Below are positions 35,255 through 47,225 of a stretch of DNA of 64,000 bases, piece by piece. How positions within the stretch are numbered: position 1 is the stretch's first letter; every line of letters begins with the position of its first letter. The stretch covers positions 87,150 through 151,149 of the forward strand of contig NMRA01000014.1 in the NCBI GenBank assembly GCA_002633005.1, written 5' to 3'. The notes under the pieces are model-generated. The model ran no database searches. It was not told where the DNA came from and was given only the letters and a program-made list of their open reading frames with translations. The DNA is from Phoronis australis. Lineage: Eukaryota; Phoronida; Phoronidae. A program made the translations under genes and the position numbers.

Positions 35255-35858
35255 TTAGTGATTGCCACTAATTATATCCCTTTGGGATGAGCTCAGATTC
35301 ATACCCCTATTAGGCCAAAAAGCATAATTGGTCCAGGTCTCTGTTTTTGTTTTGAAAATCGTGTCAGTGACGTGTACTTTTACTTGGGTTTTACCCAGTA
35401 TCTTACTTGTCCATAAAGTTTTTTGGTGAAATGAAAATTCTCTTAGACTTTCTTTTGTCATGGAATTTGCTGGTTTGTTTTTGTTTCTTTGTTCCCATGG
35501 TTTGTTAATAGATCTTATTAAGCCATATCTGAGCCGTGCCATCCATTTCTTGCTCCATCTTACATTTCTTGAATTGCTTGAGGTTTTTTTATCAGATGAG
35601 TCTTCTTTCAATGACAAATTTCCTTGCTGGTCCATCACATTTGCACAATAGGTTGCATTTTTGTCAAAACGAAATTTACACACATTGTGTATCTCAGACA
35701 AAGCCCTAACATTGTTTTGGGGTGAAATTGGACACCAGGTGGTGCTGTGTTCACTTTTCTTAGAATAGTCCTTTGAAACTTTAATTTTGTGATCGTTTGA
35801 ATCAGTCTTCTCATATGTGATATGTAGATAGACCTTCTCAAGACCTTTTTATTGTGTG
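35255..35858 (-). CDS. Unrecognised open frame, about 200 codons, 3' of mitofusin
   Basis: An uninterrupted minus-strand frame of about 200 codons in AT-rich DNA. It has an internal ATG at 35701 (MSEIHNVCKFRFDKN), a basic serine-rich middle and the ending SSSQRDIISGNH. There is no clear promoter, splice site or family. It lies antisense to what may be mitofusin 3'UTR. It could be a decayed retroelement gene, a lineage-specific gene or chance. Confidence 0.25.
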
Positions 35859-36247
35859 TTATCAGTTTCCTTCTGAGAATTGCCAACTTAGCTTTTTTGG
35901 CCTTATATGCTGCTGTTTTTGAGGAATTGTATTTGGGTTATGTCAGTTGCACTTCATCCAGAAAGCAGAGTGCATAATTATTTGTTGTTGATGAATTTTT
36001 GTAGTTATTGGTAGAATACCATGAAATAAAATCTCATTGAATGTTGTTACTAGTTATATTGTTTGTTGAAAAACAATGTTTTTATGCAGGACATGTTTCC
36101 GTTGATGTTTCAACTATACTTTGGGTTTAATGTCAAGCCTTGGGGTGCATCTTAAAGTCCTATCACAATTTTTTTTTAAATAATGTGCATGCACTTTAAA
36201 AAATATGATAGACATCATACATGCCGTAGACGGACCCTCTCATTTCC

Positions 36248-36266
36248 GGCCCGGAACTTTCGGGCC
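36248..36266. other. GC-rich hairpin
   Basis: GGCCCG, a 7-nt loop, then CGGGCC, extended by one more C-G pair outside. It lies in a locally CpG-rich patch after the mitofusin 3' region. Function unknown. Confidence 0.5.
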
Positions 36267-39200
36267 GCCTGTGCAGATACAATCGCGCTCTGCCCAATTC
36301 CCCGAGGCAACCTGTTGCCCCCCCCCCTCCTTATGGTATCCTAGATCCGCCAAAGTCCGTCTCTGAGCCATCACGTGCTATCAGTTTAGTTGAAGAACGA
36401 AAATTTATTGCGCAATATAACTAGAAAAAACATCAAGGAAGTGCAAGGACAATCTTCCGAAGTTAATGAGCAATGCGTTTTGATTTAAAGATTTTTAAAT
36501 TGCTATTTGGTCTCCTGTGAATTTAAACCGCTAACTTTGTTCCTAAATCAAACAATGATTCGTTGTTATTTGAATTGTGAATACATTTTTGGGACACCCT
36601 GTAAAAATCTCCGAACTTAAATACTTTTGAGAGTCATTTCAAACACCAAAGATCGTCTTGAGTATTTTGCTATTTGGGGAGCGGATGACAGATTTCCCTT
36701 TGGCAACTTCAGCCTGCAACTAAGTCATCAATTTTCACAAGATTAGCTTATAATAATCAACTCATCTATGAATCATTCGATTTTCGTAGATATCGTAAAT
36801 CAACAACCAAAGATTTTGTAGTTTATCAAAACAGAATATTATAAAGAATTTCCGATGGCATGCTCACAGACTCTGGACGGACATTAAGCGGGAACATAGG
36901 AGGCTGTGCATCCTACGGAGAAAAGTGTGGGGGCCAGCCAAGAATTCTCCGGATTTATTTGTGTTGACGTGATTTTTTGTTCATTCTAGAGGTAGCTATT
37001 ACGGTTTGTGAGTTAAACTTGAAATCCAAAAATCGCTGAAATCTTTGTTTATGATTGCAAGTACTTAAACGTAGTACGTTTGAAATGTACTTTGTACACG
37101 GTTATCAAAACGTACCCCCAGACAGTCTGTTCGACTTACAAACGATCTTCAGAAGAAATATAATTATTACACTATGCGAAAAAGTATCGACATTTTATCG
37201 TTATAAAACCATCGGAAATATTCATTTTGTGTAATTCACACGTGCTGACCTTTAAGTTCTTCAAATTTCCATCCTTTTGATGGCGTTATATGCTTTTTAT
37301 CCCATACGCGTTAAATCTTTCGAGAGAAATACGTCCATGTAATAATGTTTTCCTTCGGTCTCGGTCGATACGCAGAATAATGTCTCGTGGGATATTATTT
37401 TATGTACGCCACGCTCGGTATGCTTTGTGTATGTATTTTTCAAAACAATCTTTTTTGGTTGTTGGAGCCGCTGTGCTTTGTTGCACGAATTTGTTTCGTT
37501 CACTCGTGAACAGTTGACAGTGTCGGATTTATAGAAGGGAAAAGAGGCAATTTCCCCAGGTCCACCCATCTGACTGAGGCCCCCGTCTGAAAAGGGAGCC
37601 CTTTATATGAAAGGTTAGATATAATTAAAAATAGAAAAAAGCGACAGTTAATTTCATCATCGTGTGACCGCCAAAGAGATTACCGTCCTTAACACAAAAG
37701 GTCGTACGATTTCACAGAAACGGGAAATTAGAGGAGATCCATTCCATCATGATGCCCCTCTCCATAAGAAAAAGGGAAAAGGGTGGCTGCATAGATGCCA
37801 TCAAGGACCCCCTCCAAGGGCTGGGCACTTAGTTATGAAAGGATCTATAATTTCAAAAAAAAAACAGGAAATGAGCAGCAATTTATGCTATTGTCATCTG
37901 ATGATATACTATTTCGAGAAAAAAAAGGAAAAAAGCGACACAGATGACTCCGTTATCTCTTGCCAGAAAAGAGTCCCTGGAGAAATATGGTTTTGCATTC
38001 CCTAAAATTCTCTTCTTGAATTTAAAATGCAGTGAATTAATATGCTCTGCAACAGCTGTGCTTTAGAAATTTACTCGACTTTTTTTGAAATACATGTATG
38101 GATGATTAAGTGTGCGATTTCAAATACATTTAGCTGGAAAAAAATGGGGCCCCTAACAACATCACGACCAGGGACTTCAAAGGATATATCAAGCACTCGC
38201 AGTTGACAAACATTTTCTTGAATTTTCTCTCTTCTGGTTTGGTTGTTTTCGTTTTTCTTTTCTTGACATTCCCTGGCACCACGCCTATAGGGGTTGCCTG
38301 GGTTTAACACCGACACTTGAAAATTATTGGGGGCATGTGCCTGACACAACGACGCATCCGATGTCAAACACAGCACGAAGTGCGACGTAAATAAAGCATG
38401 CGCGCACCCAGCCTAAAAATGGGGGGCTCGAATTTTGAGAATGACCTTTTACGAAGATTCACGGGTTACGTTCAAGCTATGAATTGTACATCACCGAATT
38501 TTGGTAATTCCTGCCTCTTTAGTGGTCTTTTGTCTAGTTTTCTACTTTTCTTCGGAGTTTTTGTTCCTCTGAGGCGGACCTGTTTGCCCACTTCGTGCCC
38601 CGGGTGCGCGCATGTAAAGCTCAGTGGCCTGATATGATTGGGGCCGCACTAAACGTCGCTTTCGGAGTGCGCATGCGTGAGTGATTAGAAACAGGGGAAG
38701 TTTAATTAATTTGGAAATTTATCTAAAGTAATAATTTGGCCAAAAGTGCCCGGCCTTAATTTTACCGAATGTCCCAGCAGACAAATGCTTAAAATTGGCG
38801 ATTTGTAATAAAATCAAAAACAATGTATTTTGTTTTATAGCTCAACAAGCAGCTAATACCAACAATCCCCATAAGAGTTTTTCGGCCGTAAAACCATAAT
38901 TTCCTGTTAATGGTTGTCATATTGAACGTGCAAAATGTACAGCTCTGTCCCCTTGGGAACACGCCTAGTGCTCATTCGATACGAAGTTCGTCCATTTCCG
39001 TGTGACATAATCATGTACATTACTACATACAATAATATCAGCATTTGCAACGTATTTGAAAGGTTTTAATATTTTGGAATAAATTAAAATACTTAGGTTA
39101 TTCCGTCAAACTCCGATGTTATGTGGATAGGCACTGACATCTTGCCAATCGTCTCCATCGCATCGCCCGTTCAATGTATTCGAAATACGTCTTAAATCGT

Positions 39201-41487
39201 TGAGTTTGCACACTTCGAACTGAGAACCAATACTTCGTATGTCACTACGATGACAGTGTTGCGGTACATGATCTATATTTAGGTTACAATAAGGAGAGAT
39301 TACATATCACAAAAGTATTATACCCCCTGCGTTTGACAATAGCGTGCAGATGGTGACTAGGCCAAACTTCACTCTGAGAATTGGTGCAGTGAAAGCAGGA
39401 TGCCGTGAAAATGTTCAATCGTTCTGGCTTTCAAGGTAAGAGTGATACGATCGGTTAAAAAATGTGCCACCTTGAAAACTGGTTTCCTCCAAGTTTAAAG
39501 AAGTGGAAAGGAGCTCTAGTATGCCTATAACATTAAATTCGCCGATTGATCGTTTGACTACAGCGTGCAGTGAAATTAGTGGTGAATAGTTACAGTGGAG
39601 GAAATTTCACTACGCCTGTATTGCTCATTGAAATTCCGTTTGACAAGACGAGGGTCCGATTTGTCGACAAAAAGACGTTTTTCAAGCTTAACTTATAATA
39701 TAAGCATTGGAACGTCGTACGGAAAATGCCGATTTTGTTTCGAGTGAGCATGCTTGGGGGTGAAGTCAGTAGGCGCCTATTTAATGTTGTTCATTTGGTG
39801 CTTTCTGCAGGAAGGCGACAGTATTGAAAATTTGAACAGATTTACATTCCCTGAAATTGATAACTGGAACCAGCGAGGCGTGGCACTAAGAGTTTAAGTC
39901 TTAGATAGCATCTACACTAAACATGGGGAGTGAGGCTCTGCTTTTGACGCCCGTGCTACCATGGAACTCTAAGACGTCCTGGAGATCGATCTCAGGGGAT
40001 GATCCAGGATTTTGAGTTAGGGGGGAGGGAGCCTGGGCAGAGTATTAGCCAGGAGTTGCCCGCCGACAGAAATGCCTTGGGCAATCAAAGCGTTAACCTA
40101 GCACCGCGAAGTTATGTTTTAAATGGCACTTGGCCACGTGCGTAACTAATAGTATCCACGAAAGCACGAGATGTCATATTCTCTCCTGATTACACAATCG
40201 ACTATTTGTGAGCGATTTGCGTGTCAATTATTTCCAGTATCCGCGAAACCCTTTCTATGACTATTAATTAATTAAACATTGGACTGCTTAAACGATCTCA
40301 TATTAAACTAATTATAATCCAACATGTACCAAAAGCCGTGTGGGTAGATCTATGTATCATTGCTTCAACGTCTAAACAATCGCAAGGTACTGTTCGTACA
40401 CGAATGTCGATCATAACAACACTCTTAATCGCTGCCAATGCGTGGCCTTTATTACCTCATGACAAAATTATTTACTTATTTTAATTTCAATTACACACAA
40501 AACTCTAATAACCTGTTTGATTTGAAATTGAAATTAGGTTGAGGCTGAGTTCTTTTTCGTTTTAGACGAAAATTTTACTCGTACCTTTGAATGTTTTCAA
40601 ATATTCTTATCAGCAATCGTTCTCAAAAATTTTCTTGACATATTTTCCAGTTTAAGACAACAAAAGAAAACTGCAAAGTCTCATTGCCATACATGTTTGG
40701 GTTGAAACTGAAATTACGTTAAAGAGAAAAACACATTTGGTCAGTTGTGACAATATGAATAAATCAGGCGGACGCTTGCCGACTGCAATGTTTTACTTTT
40801 GTAAAACGATATCATTTTCATATCAGATGGAACACTTTCTTATTGTTTTCTTATAACGAGGCACTCTGCTACTTAAAATTTGGCGCGTTATTCTAGAGAT
40901 CATGGGACGTGCAAAACGATGAATTTGCCATTCACCACTTTGTAAATTATGGCGTTTCAAACCTTGTTTACAGTTGCTTTCGTTCTTTTAAAAAAGAAAT
41001 AGGCAGGTGGCCTGGTGCCTTTTGCAGTGCACCAGGCGCGCTTAAGCCACACAATTGGGCCCATTGCACTAATCAACACATAAGAACTCAAGAGGATCCC
41101 TCGGGGTTCCTTGTGAGTAAAGTCTCCTAATCTTCCCGTTTCCCCCAGGAAATAAGAAATACTATTGAACCTGCAAGATCTGGAGATTTTTACCTGGAAA
41201 GTTGTATGTCCACATAACAGAAGATTGCGAAGACCCAAACAAGCAAGATAAATTAAGTATCTTTTTTCAGCTTTAGGAAACACGAGACCTTGACTGAAAT
41301 TGATGCTGGCTGCCGTTTTTAGTCGGGGTACAGGCCACATATGAAACAATAATAACATAGTATTCTACACATCGAAAATACAATTTAATCAGTCCATTAA
41401 ACAATTATATTATAATTGTATGTCATCATGTATTGATGAAGTTCTAGCATTCTATTCTTGTTGACGGAAAGTTGTTTTCATCGATAC

Positions 41488-41684
41488 CTGCCACTTGATT
41501 TGCAGCCAACTTGTTTTGCAGCAACTTTTCCTGATAAAGTACTCGAGCGTCCAAAATGTAAATAGGGAACCAGGGATTTCGCACTAATTCTGTGTACTTA
41601 GTGAACTTTCGGTTGGATGGATTCTTAGCTCGATGGTCCCATGCTCTTGACTCTTTATCATTTCCACGCGACACCGATGGTAAG
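41488..41684 (-). CDS. Possible single internal exon of an unknown gene
   Basis: On the minus strand, acceptor CCATTTCAG and donor GGCAG/GTATCG bound 197 nt open in one frame. It encodes KESRAWDHRAKNPSNRKF, TKYTELVRNPWFPIYILD and ARVLYQEKLLQNKLAANQ. The composition looks protein-like, and both splice sites are good. I could not find neighbouring exons that match its phases or recognise the family. Confidence 0.35.
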
Positions 41685-42737
41685 CTGAAATGGTAAGGCA
41701 ATACATAAACATGGAAAGGACTTAATACAGTAGTCTGCTTCATGCTATGCAATTTAACTTCTCTCGCCTTTGAGTGATACCAGTAGCCCTTGAAGAGACG
41801 AAAAGATCTTAGGTTCCGGGATTGTACGAGTTTTGAGCCTCACAGTACTTGGAACACATCGCCAGCCAATGGGGTACGGTTATCACGTACGGACGAACAC
41901 AAGAAAAAAGCAACAGAAAAGAGAAAGAAATGTAGCACTTGCCCTAAGCACAGTCCGTAATCTGAGCTTATGGTCCTCGGCTCTTCTGAAGGACTGCTAC
42001 CCCCCCCCCGCCAGCTTCTAAACTTAGTCATGGTCCTTCTTACTGTCCATTTGGCTCCTGTGTTGATTCAAGTCAACCATGCCAGGTGTCAACAATCGAC
42101 CGCAACACGGATGAAGTACATGACAACAATCCTAGTGTCAGGTGTATGAGTGACCACTACCTTCGAACTAAACGATTAGAAACCTCCAAAATGCGCCCAG
42201 TCTGTTGACAAATACATAAAGCTAAAATGTTGTTGACATCTGCCAGCTAGCAGTGGAAAAGGGCCTTAGGCTCACAGCAAAAACAATTTGGCGCACTGAA
42301 ATTTTAGAATTATTTTCTTCTTGCAAGTAAAATCCTTCGTGCTAAAATAAATGGTTTTGATCAAATTGAAAAATGCATCACAACAGCGTTTAATCCTCTT
42401 GGTTGCAATAGTTCATGCTCCTTTATCTTCGGTGATCACTTGTTTGAGGTATTTCCAATGCTGAGGAATTGCATAGCACTTTCGCGGTAATCACGTCTCT
42501 TGCACTTATCAAAACGCCCGTTCATGAGTTTTTTTTGCATGAACGCAAAAATTGCGGAATATTTAGCTGTGTTCACTCGAGTAAAAAATTTGCGGAAAAA
42601 TTCCATAGTAGACCTAATCTCACATGAACGGGCCTTTTTGCGGATCCCCCCTGGCTGTCGACAAAGAATAAATAGTAAAAATGACTCGGAAATTTTAAGC
42701 ATTTATTGTGTTTGCGGAAATCGTGAACGTGTTCTTT

Positions 42738-42776
42738 CGTGTGTGTGTGTGTGTGTGCGTGTGCGTGTGTGTAGCG
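42738..42776. repeat. (GT)n microsatellite
   Basis: Imperfect GT/GC dinucleotide run. Confidence 0.95.
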
Positions 42777-43401
42777 AAGAGAAGAAGGCGCAGATATCAC
42801 AAAATGAAAAATGTTTGGCCCCCTCATGATATCCTAGGCCCGCTACTGGAGGTAATAATTCCACAATTTCCCATCCTCATGTTTTACGGTAGAGAGCGAC
42901 TTACATGAGTGGAATATTCAACTTATGATGTGCGATAATTAGTTATTGTATTTGGTCTTATGCTTGTCAATAATAAAAAATCCGCAATTTTTGCGTTTAT
43001 GTGAAAAATTCCTGATATTCAGGAAAAAATCCGCAAAGGCGCGCATTAACGGTCTATAAGTAAATGGAGCTTTTAACAGATGTCACCGACGGCAATTATT
43101 GTGCGAAACACGCCTAAAGAACGTTTAGTCCGTCTTTAGCGTTTGATAACTTCAGAACTAACGGCTAAATAAAAACCTGTTGACAAAAATTGTCAAATCG
43201 ACGTTTCGGTTTATGCACTAAGTCATTTACAAAAAAAGAGTCAGTTTTTCATAACATTCGTAACAAGCGTCCGGAAATTCATTTGCTTTCGTCACGTTTG
43301 GTATTCACATTTTAGCACCAAATGGTCAAGAATGCCATGAAGGGTTATATTTCACGTTGTTAGAACAGTGTCATCTTACATTACAAGCAATTTATGTCTC
43401 A

Positions 43402-43408
43402 GACGTCA
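43402..43408 (+). promoter_or_regulatory. CRE-like site GACGTCA
   Basis: Seven of eight bases of a consensus cAMP-response element, about 21 bp upstream of the TATA box of the insulin-related gene. Such elements are common in peptide-hormone promoters. Function here is inferred only. Confidence 0.45.
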
Positions 43409-43428
43409 TAACTACCCTATGATTACGG

Positions 43429-43435
43429 TATAAAG
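43429..43435 (+). promoter_or_regulatory. TATA box of insulin-related peptide gene
   Basis: TATAAAG. A start near 43460 would give a 5'UTR exon of about 80 nt ending at the strong donor CCAG/GTAAGAG (43539/43540). This fits the usual insulin gene plan, in which a noncoding first exon precedes the signal/B-chain exon. Confidence 0.6.
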
Positions 43436-43459
43436 CCGAAAGCCTTAAATCGGCTTATT

Positions 43460-43539
43460 AGTTGGAGTGACGAAAGGGAGCTTGTTTGTCGTTGGTTGCT
43501 CACTGGAAACAACCCAAAAGGACAGCGGTCTTCATCCAG
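43460..43539 (+). other. Predicted 5'UTR exon of insulin-related gene
   Basis: Bounded on the left by the expected transcription start about 30 bp after the TATA box, and on the right by the donor CCAG/GTAAGAG. The next exon starts at the acceptor CTTTTCAG ending at 44105. The left end is approximate. Confidence 0.5.
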
Positions 43540-44105
43540 GTAAGAGACTTTTCCAAATAATTTTGAAACAACGAGGACTAACTAAGTTACGCAAAATGTT
43601 TATGAGAACAAATATTATTTCGAACATAGATGCAAAATTGGTTTGAAGATGCACATCTACAATAAGAAACTTGCAAGGCAGAAAGCATTACGGAGTGTGT
43701 GCACGACTTTCCGCTAACAAACGTTTCATATCTTCCTTTCCAGTATCACACAATCTCTTATTAAATAGGTGCAATAATTAAGGTCGTGCCTGTCGACAAA
43801 AACAACTCAGGACTTAGGCAAGTTGCCGTTATATAACTCGGTAGAACCCTGCTAAAAAGCAAGACCTCGTGAGATTAACCGAGCTATTAGCGTGTATTTT
43901 CATCGAGAGAATGTGATTTTGGCCCGATTTTTGTAGCCGCTCAAGTATACTATGGTTTAAGCAGGTGAGGAACAATTATGTCAGTTCAATTTCGATCCCG
44001 CGCGGTCCCTGCCCCTCCCCCCTTCACTGCAACAAATTCAATTCAAACAAGGAGCATGGGCCGTGCACCATACTTCAAGAGATGAACTATTTAATAACTT
44101 TTCAG

Positions 44106-44336
44106 CGTTAAGCATGTGTTCGAGAGTGACATGGGTCATCACAGTGTGTCTAGCCTCTTACATCACGACTGCCAGAGGGGGGTATGAAAGAACGTGCAAC
44201 TTAGAGACACAGTACGAAATACCGCGTGGCAAGTTGTGTAGTAGAAGATTACCGAACTTGTTGCGTACAATCTGCAAGGGTCGCTATTACGGCCTGAGCA
44301 AAAGGATTGATACCACCAATGGAATTGAAAAGAGAG
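44106..44336 (+). CDS. Insulin-related peptide exon 2 (signal peptide and B chain)
   Basis: The acceptor ends at 44105. The ATG at 44114 follows 8 nt of 5'UTR, and no earlier ATG is in frame. The donor AGAGAG/GTAGGC ends it in phase 1 within the C-peptide. Confidence 0.9.
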
Positions 44337-46184
44337 GTAGGCCGCTTCTTGTGTTGCACTGTCCTCAAATAATTTTATTTGAATATAACTTATGAGGGTG
44401 TTCAAGCACAGTATGGCAGGGCTAAACCAATTTTATCACACCGTTTTTCGTCAGTCGGCAGACAGTGGGTTAACAGACAAACTTGCACGGCGGATTTTAT
44501 CGCAGATGCACGGAATATTTTCAAAATAGCCACCATTAAGCGTCAAAGGTTGTGAAAATCTAGTACTTGAAAGTATCATTCAAATCGCACACGGCACGCA
44601 TACATCGATCCCGTTAAAAAGGGCCGAAATTTGCACAACTTAGGTTTTCGATTGAACCAACGAGACGGACCGTGAGAAAATTTTGTATTTTGAAATAATA
44701 TAACATTTCATGTTCCGGAAAACACGGGTCACCGATTCCCCAGCGATCAGTTTGGCCCTTTACGTTATTGCTATAACACTCAAGAAAATTGTGTTATTTT
44801 CCAAGACTTGTTTGGCCTGATCTATTCCTGTCAAATGATTACATACCACAAATGCAATATAATTAGAGAACCTTGAAAAGCACGAAAAAGGCCACGACTT
44901 ATCCGAGTGACTATTTGTCGTTACATGAGCGGCATTATGGCAGTGTATATTAATTACCACATAATCGATGTAATTTGTTAAGTTCAGCTTAAGGCATGTA
45001 AATGTCACGACAGATTTCGCTTGGAGCGACGAGATAAGCGAAAACGACGACTAAAAAACGGCGACGTAACCGCGAACCTTTACACGTGAATGAATAGACG
45101 TTTATTGGAGACCAAGAAAAAGTGACCACTTGTACAGACTGACGAGTTAGTATGCGATGACGAGTGAAGCGAGGTCGCTTGTACAAAACCGGTGAGCACA
45201 GTCAACCCTGACAGCTTCATACAAAATTTAAAGGTGGTCTCGTGGAAACTCATGGGGGAAGTCTATAGGGAAGGAACGCTCATAAGGCCACTAACGTTCA
45301 ATTATCCTACAGAAACATAAGCTGATCATTGGTACAATTAACTCTATTCCTTTATAGTGTATGTAGGTGCGTGTGTGATATATGGTCAAAAGATACACTG
45401 GGCAAATCTTTTTTTTTAATTTTAAAAACGGCTAAGTTCTGTCACAGAAACTAACATTTGATTGAGATAACATACCGATCTCATCTTGCTCCTAACATTT
45501 GATTGAGATGACATACCGATCTCATCTTGCTCCTAACATTTGATTGAGATGACATACCGATCTCATCTTGCTCCTAACTCAGATGGGAAGTTGTTTCCGG
45601 TCTTAGAGAAATAACATCACGCCGACTTCGAGAAGCCCAAACTTAGAGGAACCAAGTGTCAAGCAATAATGGGTGCCCTTTTCGCTAAAAACAACCAGAG
45701 ACCAATTTCAGAATAGTAAGTGATCTAAATCCAGTTAGTTGTGATGTCTAAACACTGCCTTCACTGTAACGCAGGTAGGCCTATCAGTTCTTTTTGGACT
45801 ACGGCAACTACACACCACTGAAAACGTTTGTGATGTTGTAACTACTGGACTAAATAGACGATTACATCGTATTTTGCAGACTCAGAAAATCTAGAAGTAA
45901 TTCCTTCACTAGAAGAGATATTCCTGAGCAAAAGAGACGCTTCGGTGTTTTTATTACAAAGGAATACGCGGAACCGATGGTCGGGACATCACGGAGCGAC
46001 CAGGGGTATAGTATGTGAGTGTTGTTATAACCAATGTAATTATCGAGAACTTCATCAGTACTGCAAACTAAAAAAAAGGTCGACCCCAAATGACAATCTG
46101 TCTTCTGAGAAAGTATTAAAGCATATTTTACTAAGACTGGAGTCGAGAATTACATCACAAGGAAAAAATGTAAAGAAACGATAA
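44114..46184 (+). CDS. Insulin-related peptide precursor (molluscan type), complete
   Basis: Coding exons 44114-44336 and 45880-46184 join at phase 1, the classical intron position in the C-peptide of insulin genes, to give 175 aa. In order: signal peptide MCSRVTWVITVCLASYITTA; B chain with RTCNLETQYEIPRGKLC, then eleven residues (SRRLPNLLRTI), C and KGRYYGLSKR; a connecting region with dibasic sites (EKRD, LSKRD); A chain GIVCECCYNQCNYRELHQYC with cysteines at positions 4, 6, 7, 11 and 20; then KLKKR and a 34-residue extension ending NVKKR. Cysteine spacing fits insulin exactly. The extra cysteines near the B-chain N terminus and at A4 form a fourth disulfide in molluscan insulin-related peptides. 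The glycine usually following the first core B-chain cysteine is serine here. It is a secreted hormone acting through the insulin receptor by family; its tissue of expression cannot be seen. Confidence 0.93.
45451..45573. repeat. 41-bp tandem repeat, 3 copies
   Basis: Units starting CTAACATTTGATTGAGAT and ending CCGATCTCATCTTGCTC, nearly identical, in intron 2 of the insulin-related gene. Confidence 0.95.
45880..46184 (+). CDS. Insulin-related peptide exon 3 (C-peptide end, A chain, extension)
   Basis: Acceptor TTTTGCAG. It encodes DSENLEVIPSLEEIFLSKR, a further linker, the A chain, KLKKR and the C-terminal extension. Stop TAA at 46182-46184. Confidence 0.92.
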
Positions 46185-46329
46185 CAGGAAGCAATAAGAC
46201 GTCATGGAGAAGAGGAATGGACATTGGGGTAATGCGTAGGTGTTGTGCAGGGCAAGCTGACTCAAGTCAGAGCATGAAGTGGCAAACCCTGCACCCCCAC
46301 CATCAGAGTCACGTGACTGGGTTTGCTAC

Positions 46330-46335
46330 AATAAA
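46330..46335 (+). terminator. Candidate poly(A) signal of insulin-related gene
   Basis: AATAAA about 146 nt after the stop codon. Confidence 0.5.
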
Positions 46336-47034
46336 ATGGAGGAAACCAGGAATTTGAATTCATGCCTACATCAAAACGTGAACCTAAGGCAGTTGCATGC
46401 ACCAAAACAAAGGGTACAGTGCACTATAGCTAACAATGTCACCTGGATTGATGTCAAACATTTTCAAGTACAGCTGTTAAAATGTAATGAATCTTTTGTC
46501 TTGGGCCATTAAAAATAGGTTAATGATCAAAGTAAACTTGTTTGTTTATTAGCAACCCAACATATCACATACATTTATGATATATTTGACAAACATGTAC
46601 TGACATCTGCCAATTCATAAATCAAAACCACTAGCACATCTACTATGAACCATGCCACAGATTTTTAATATAACTTTGCAATAGTAGCACACTAACTAAA
46701 CATCAGACGTCATCAAAATCTTTGATGGGAAGCTAATAAAATACCAAGTCTGATTATTATTACATAATAATGCTGATTACCTAGTTGGTTTTGTAATCAT
46801 CTTATAGTTCATTAATTTTTCTTAATAAAACATTTGATGGTATAATTAATTCATATGAGCAACACTATTTAACAAATGAATGTTACGATATTTACAAGAT
46901 AACTTTAACTGTCTACATCAGCATGTAACTACCCACTGCCTGCCTACCTGTAGTAAATCACCTCCTGCCCATCTAAAGTCAAACACGTCAAAAGTAACAC
47001 CTTTATTCCAAAAGAAGGATGCTTCACCACAGGT

Positions 47035-47040
47035 TTTATT
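47035..47040 (-). terminator. Candidate poly(A) signal of REV3L
   Basis: AATAAA on the minus strand about 57 nt beyond the REV3L stop codon. Confidence 0.55.
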
Positions 47041-47096
47041 ACAATCAATAAAGACAAAATAAGAGTAATGATGCAGGTGCTTATCTGTCAACACTG

Positions 47097-47225
47097 CTAA
47101 AACAAGTGTTTGAGTAGCGTGGAGACCTGGGCAAGATTCCTTCCACTCTTGTTGACTTGGTACATGACTGGACAGTCAAGGGATATACATACCGTATCAC
47201 CATGGCGACAGCATGACGCACAAAT
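47097..47225 (-). CDS. REV3L: REV3L last exon (second cysteine module, stop)
   Basis: Encodes ICASCCRHGDTVCISLDC, PVMYQVNKSGRNLAQVST, LLKHLF-stop (stop 47097-47099). The four cysteines of CysB are present: C..C and C....C. Confidence 0.93.
   Translation of the reverse strand: MCASCCRHGDTVCISLDCPVMYQVNKSGRNLAQVSTLLKHLF

Larger units (their letters stand above)
36270..43400. other. Intergenic region, mostly unexplained
   Basis: No gene recognised apart from a possible minus-strand exon at 41488-41684. It is more CpG-rich to the eye than the flanking genes. A (GT)n run lies at 42738-42776. The region precedes the insulin-related gene and may hold its distal regulation, but nothing in the sequence proves this. 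Confidence 0.4.

Noticed and set aside
44063-44113. Earlier start for the insulin precursor
   Set aside because: The codon there is GTG, and the stretch lies before the exon 2 acceptor ending at 44105; the signal peptide begins cleanly at the ATG at 44114.
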